Shown here: piece by piece, positions 61,950-64,000 of the stretch
Position numbering within the stretch: the stretch's first letter is position 1
Layout: the number at the start of each line of letters is the position of its first letter
From: Salinigranum halophilum
Lineage (GTDB): Archaea; Halobacteriota; Halobacteria; Halobacteriales; Haloferacaceae
Length of the DNA: 64,000 bases
Direction of reading: 5' to 3'
NCBI RefSeq assembly: GCF_007004735.1
Contig: NZ_SSNL01000004.1
Coordinates: forward strand, 124,001-188,000
Program-made: the position numbers and the translations under genes
Notes under the pieces: model-generated
What the model saw: only the letters and a program-made list of their open reading frames with translations
Databases searched by the model: none
Told to the model about the DNA's origin: nothing

Positions 61950-63197
61950 ATGAACGACGAACACGTCCGGGTCGTCGACCCCGAGGTGGCCGACGCCCTG
62001 GCCGGCGAGGAGGACCGACAGGAGCGGACGCTCGCGATGATCGCGAGCGAGAACCACGCCTCGAAGGCAGTCCTCGAGGCGCAGGGGTCCGTCCTCACGA
62101 ACAAGTACGCCGAGGGCTACCCCGGGTCGCGCTACTACGCGGGCTGTGAGTACGCCGACGAGGTCGAGACCCTCGCTATCGAGCGCGCCAAGGAGCTGTG
62201 GGGGGCCGAACACGTCAACGTCCAGCCGCACTCGGGCACGCAGGCGAACATGGGCGTCTACCTCGCGATGCTCGACCCCGGCGACAAGATCCTCTCGCTC
62301 GAACTGAACCACGGCGGGCACCTCTCACACGGCCACCCCGCGAACTTCACGGGACAGCTGTACGAGGTCGAACAGTACCAGGTCGACGCCGAGACGGGCT
62401 ACATCGATTACGAATCGCTCGAAGAGACGGCCGAGTCGTTCGAGCCCGACATCATCGTCTCGGGCTACTCCGCGTACCCCCGTGCGGTCGACTGGGAGCG
62501 CATCCAGGCCGCCGCCGACAGCGTCGACGCGTACCACCTCGCCGACATCGCCCACATCACGGGCCTCGTCGCCGCCGGCGTCCACCCGTCTCCCGTCGGT
62601 ATCGCGGACTTCGTCACCGGCTCGACCCACAAGACCGTCCGCGCCGGCCGCGGCGGCATCATCATGACGCAAGAAGAGTACGCCTCCGACATCGACAAGG
62701 CCGTCTTCCCCGGCGGGCAGGGCGGTCCCCTGATGCACAACATCGCCGGCAAGGCCGTCGGATTCAAGGAGGCGCTCCAGCCCGAGTTCACCGAGTACGC
62801 GGAGCAGGTCGTCTCGAACGCGAAGACGCTCGCCGACACGTTCGCCAACCACGGGCTCGACGTCGTCTCCGGCGGGACCGACACCCACCTCGTCCTCGTC
62901 GACCTCCGCCCCTCGCACCCGGACCTCACCGGGGGCACTGCCGAGGAGGCGCTCGAAGCGACGGGCATCGTCCTCAACGCCAACACGGTTCCCGGCGAGA
63001 CGCGTTCGCCGTTCAACCCCTCGGGCATCCGCGCGGGGACGGCGGCGCTCACGACCCGCGGGTTCGAGAACAGCGAGGTCCGCGAGGTCGGTGAACACAT
63101 CGTTCGCGTCGTCGACAACCCCGAGGACGAGGGCGTCCTCGGCGAGGTGAGCGACAGAGTGACCGAACTCTGCGCGGCCCACCCGCTGTACCGATAG
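61950..63197 (+). CDS. glyA: Serine hydroxymethyltransferase
   Basis: 415 residues, a PLP enzyme interconverting serine and glycine with tetrahydrofolate. Motifs: MIASENHASKAVLEAQGSVL, YPGSRYYAGCEYADEVE, GSTHKTVRAGRGGIIM with the PLP lysine, and AVFPGGQGGPLMHNIAGKAV. The start is the Met of MNDEHVRVVDPEVADALAG, which follows a TATA box; a longer form from 61923 is possible. It links amino-acid and C1 metabolism. Confidence 0.96.
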   Translation: MNDEHVRVVDPEVADALAGEEDRQERTLAMIASENHASKAVLEAQGSVLTNKYAEGYPGSRYYAGCEYADEVETLAIERAKELWGAEHVNVQPHSGTQANMGVYLAMLDPGDKILSLELNHGGHLSHGHPANFTGQLYEVEQYQVDAETGYIDYESLEETAESFEPDIIVSGYSAYPRAVDWERIQAAADSVDAYHLADIAHITGLVAAGVHPSPVGIADFVTGSTHKTVRAGRGGIIMTQEEYASDIDKAVFPGGQGGPLMHNIAGKAVGFKEALQPEFTEYAEQVVSNAKTLADTFANHGLDVVSGGTDTHLVLVDLRPSHPDLTGGTAEEALEATGIVLNANTVPGETRSPFNPSGIRAGTAALTTRGFENSEVREVGEHIVRVVDNPEDEGVLGEVSDRVTELCAAHPLYR

Positions 63198-63255
63198 GCG
63201 TCTCCGACGCACGACCGCCGGCGGATTTATTCTCCGGGCGACGCACGACTCGGGC

Positions 63256-63903
63256 ATGCCGCCGTCCGCCCTCTCCCGTCGACGCTTCCTCTCGGGCACC
63301 GTCCTCGCCGTCGTTCTCGCGGGCTGTAGCGGCGCGCCGAGCGACGGGTCGGACGCTGCCACGACGTCCACGTCCACCACGCCGACGGCCGACGAGACGA
63401 CGGCGACTGCCGCCCCGACCACTGGACGGGAGACGGCGACTGCCGCCCCGACGACGGCATCCGGGACCGAGACCGAACCCGCCGGCGAAGCCGACGCGAC
63501 CAGGACGGCCGTCACCTCCGCGAGCGCGGCCCTCGACCTGCGTGAGGCGAACGTGGTCGGCGTCGAGGTCGAACCGTCGGGGGACGCCGCCCGCTTCAGC
63601 GTGACACTGTATCACGACGACGACGGCGAGGACGGCTACGCGGACTGGTGGCAGGTCGAGACGCTCGACGGCGACCGACTCGGTCGTCGGACGCTGCTGC
63701 ACGCCCACGGCACGGCCCCGTTCACCCGGTCGGAGCGTCTCTCGGTCCCGGACGGGGTACGACACGTCGTCGTCCGCGGCCACGACCAGACCCACGGCTA
63801 CGGCGGACAGGCGATGGTCGTCGACCTGGAGACGGGGGCGACAGCGCCGGTTCGCCAGGGTCCGGAGCCGCGTGACCTCTCGTCGTTCGAGCCGACCTCC
63901 TGA
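63256..63903 (+). CDS. Tat-exported lipoprotein, haloarchaeal
   Basis: 215 residues. Tat motif SRRRFLSG and lipobox LAGC are followed by a Thr/Ala/Glu-rich linker of about 60 residues. A compact beta domain (ANVVGVEVEPSGDAARFSVT, YHDDDGEDGYADWWQVETLD, then FTRSERLSVPDGVRHVVVRG) makes up the rest. Extracytoplasmic, membrane-anchored; function unknown. Confidence 0.75.
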   Translation: MPPSALSRRRFLSGTVLAVVLAGCSGAPSDGSDAATTSTSTTPTADETTATAAPTTGRETATAAPTTASGTETEPAGEADATRTAVTSASAALDLREANVVGVEVEPSGDAARFSVTLYHDDDGEDGYADWWQVETLDGDRLGRRTLLHAHGTAPFTRSERLSVPDGVRHVVVRGHDQTHGYGGQAMVVDLETGATAPVRQGPEPRDLSSFEPTS

Positions 63904-63986
63904 GCCGGCGGGTCGCACGTGCGCCGACCGCCCGACCGTTCGACCGCTCGACAAGACTATTGACGCGTGCGGCTGTAGGCGAGGAC

Positions 63987-64000
63987 ATGGCAGCAATCCG
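63987..64000 (+). CDS. Possible start of the next gene
   Basis: An ATG with four codons (MAAI) at the window edge. A TATA-like GACTATTGAC lies about 27-35 bases upstream. Too short to identify; folD or another C1 gene would be a common neighbour of glyA, but that is a guess. Confidence 0.3.

Overview
The window is chromosomal DNA of a halophilic archaeon (class Halobacteria). The evidence is high GC content, strongly acidic proteins, archaeal-type ribosomal and RNA polymerase operons, TATA-box promoters about 25-30 bases upstream of many start codons (leaderless transcripts), Tat lipoproteins, and many small haloarchaea-specific families. I cannot name the genus from sequence alone.

Layout. 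1-7730: information-processing block on the minus strand, read as tRNA-Ser(GCU), rps13, rps4, rps11, rpoD, then tRNA-Leu(CAG), rpl18e, rpl13, rps9, rpoN, rpoK, eno, rps2. 7.8-14.3 kb: moaA, an Mrp/ApbC Fe-S carrier, an Fe-S uracil-DNA glycosylase, a DUF2064-like transferase, two diverged tandem paralogues, and uridine kinase. 14.5-20.1 kb: a branched-chain amino-acid type ABC transporter (livFGMH) convergent with its substrate-binding lipoprotein. 20.2-26.9 kb: acetyltransferase, tRNA-Thr, cell-surface and membrane proteins, several very small genes, and a tRNA-like locus with no readable anticodon. 27.0-30.6 kb: succinate dehydrogenase (sdhCDBA). 30.9-36.5 kb: AlkA-type glycosylase, a RimK ATP-grasp/retropepsin-like fusion, a divergent desuccinylase-like M14 enzyme, a 3-hydroxyacyl-CoA dehydrogenase/enoyl-CoA hydratase fusion, and tRNA-Glu. 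36.5-37.7 kb: a small AT-rich islet with one gene carrying a HEPN-like motif. 37.9-52.5 kb: wHTH membrane regulators, DsbB, DASH cryptochrome, the prkA-prkA-yeaH-spoVR operon, and small conserved haloarchaeal families. 52.6-53.8 kb: tRNA-Leu(CAA), then about 1 kb without a protein gene. 53.9-64 kb: inositol-phosphatase family enzyme, Lrp regulator, DUF63 membrane protein, YcaO protein, TbsP-like regulator, CHAT protease, glyA, and a Tat lipoprotein.

The two most unusual items follow. (1) Positions about 52885-53832 look like a large structured non-coding RNA. It is built from six clear and one diverged tandem copies of a roughly 113-128 nt module. Helices are kept by compensatory changes between copies (for example GGCC/GGCC against GACC/GGTC), and a GNRA tetraloop sits in the same place in all six. 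It has its own TATA-like box and a T-run at the end. I do not recognise it as a known RNA class. (2) The substrate-binding lipoprotein of the liv system (14502-15914) reads as a circular permutation: the family's usual C-terminal half comes first, behind the Tat/lipobox signal, and the usual mature N-terminus starts only at about residue 275.

How the genes work together. Most are housekeeping: translation and transcription, the TCA cycle/respiratory chain (sdh, eno), C1 metabolism (glyA), cofactor and Fe-S biogenesis (moaA, apbC), DNA repair (uracil-DNA glycosylase, alkA, cry) and stress signalling (PrkA/YeaH/SpoVR). The accessory part is thin: the tRNA-Glu islet, the CHAT protease and the repetitive RNA.
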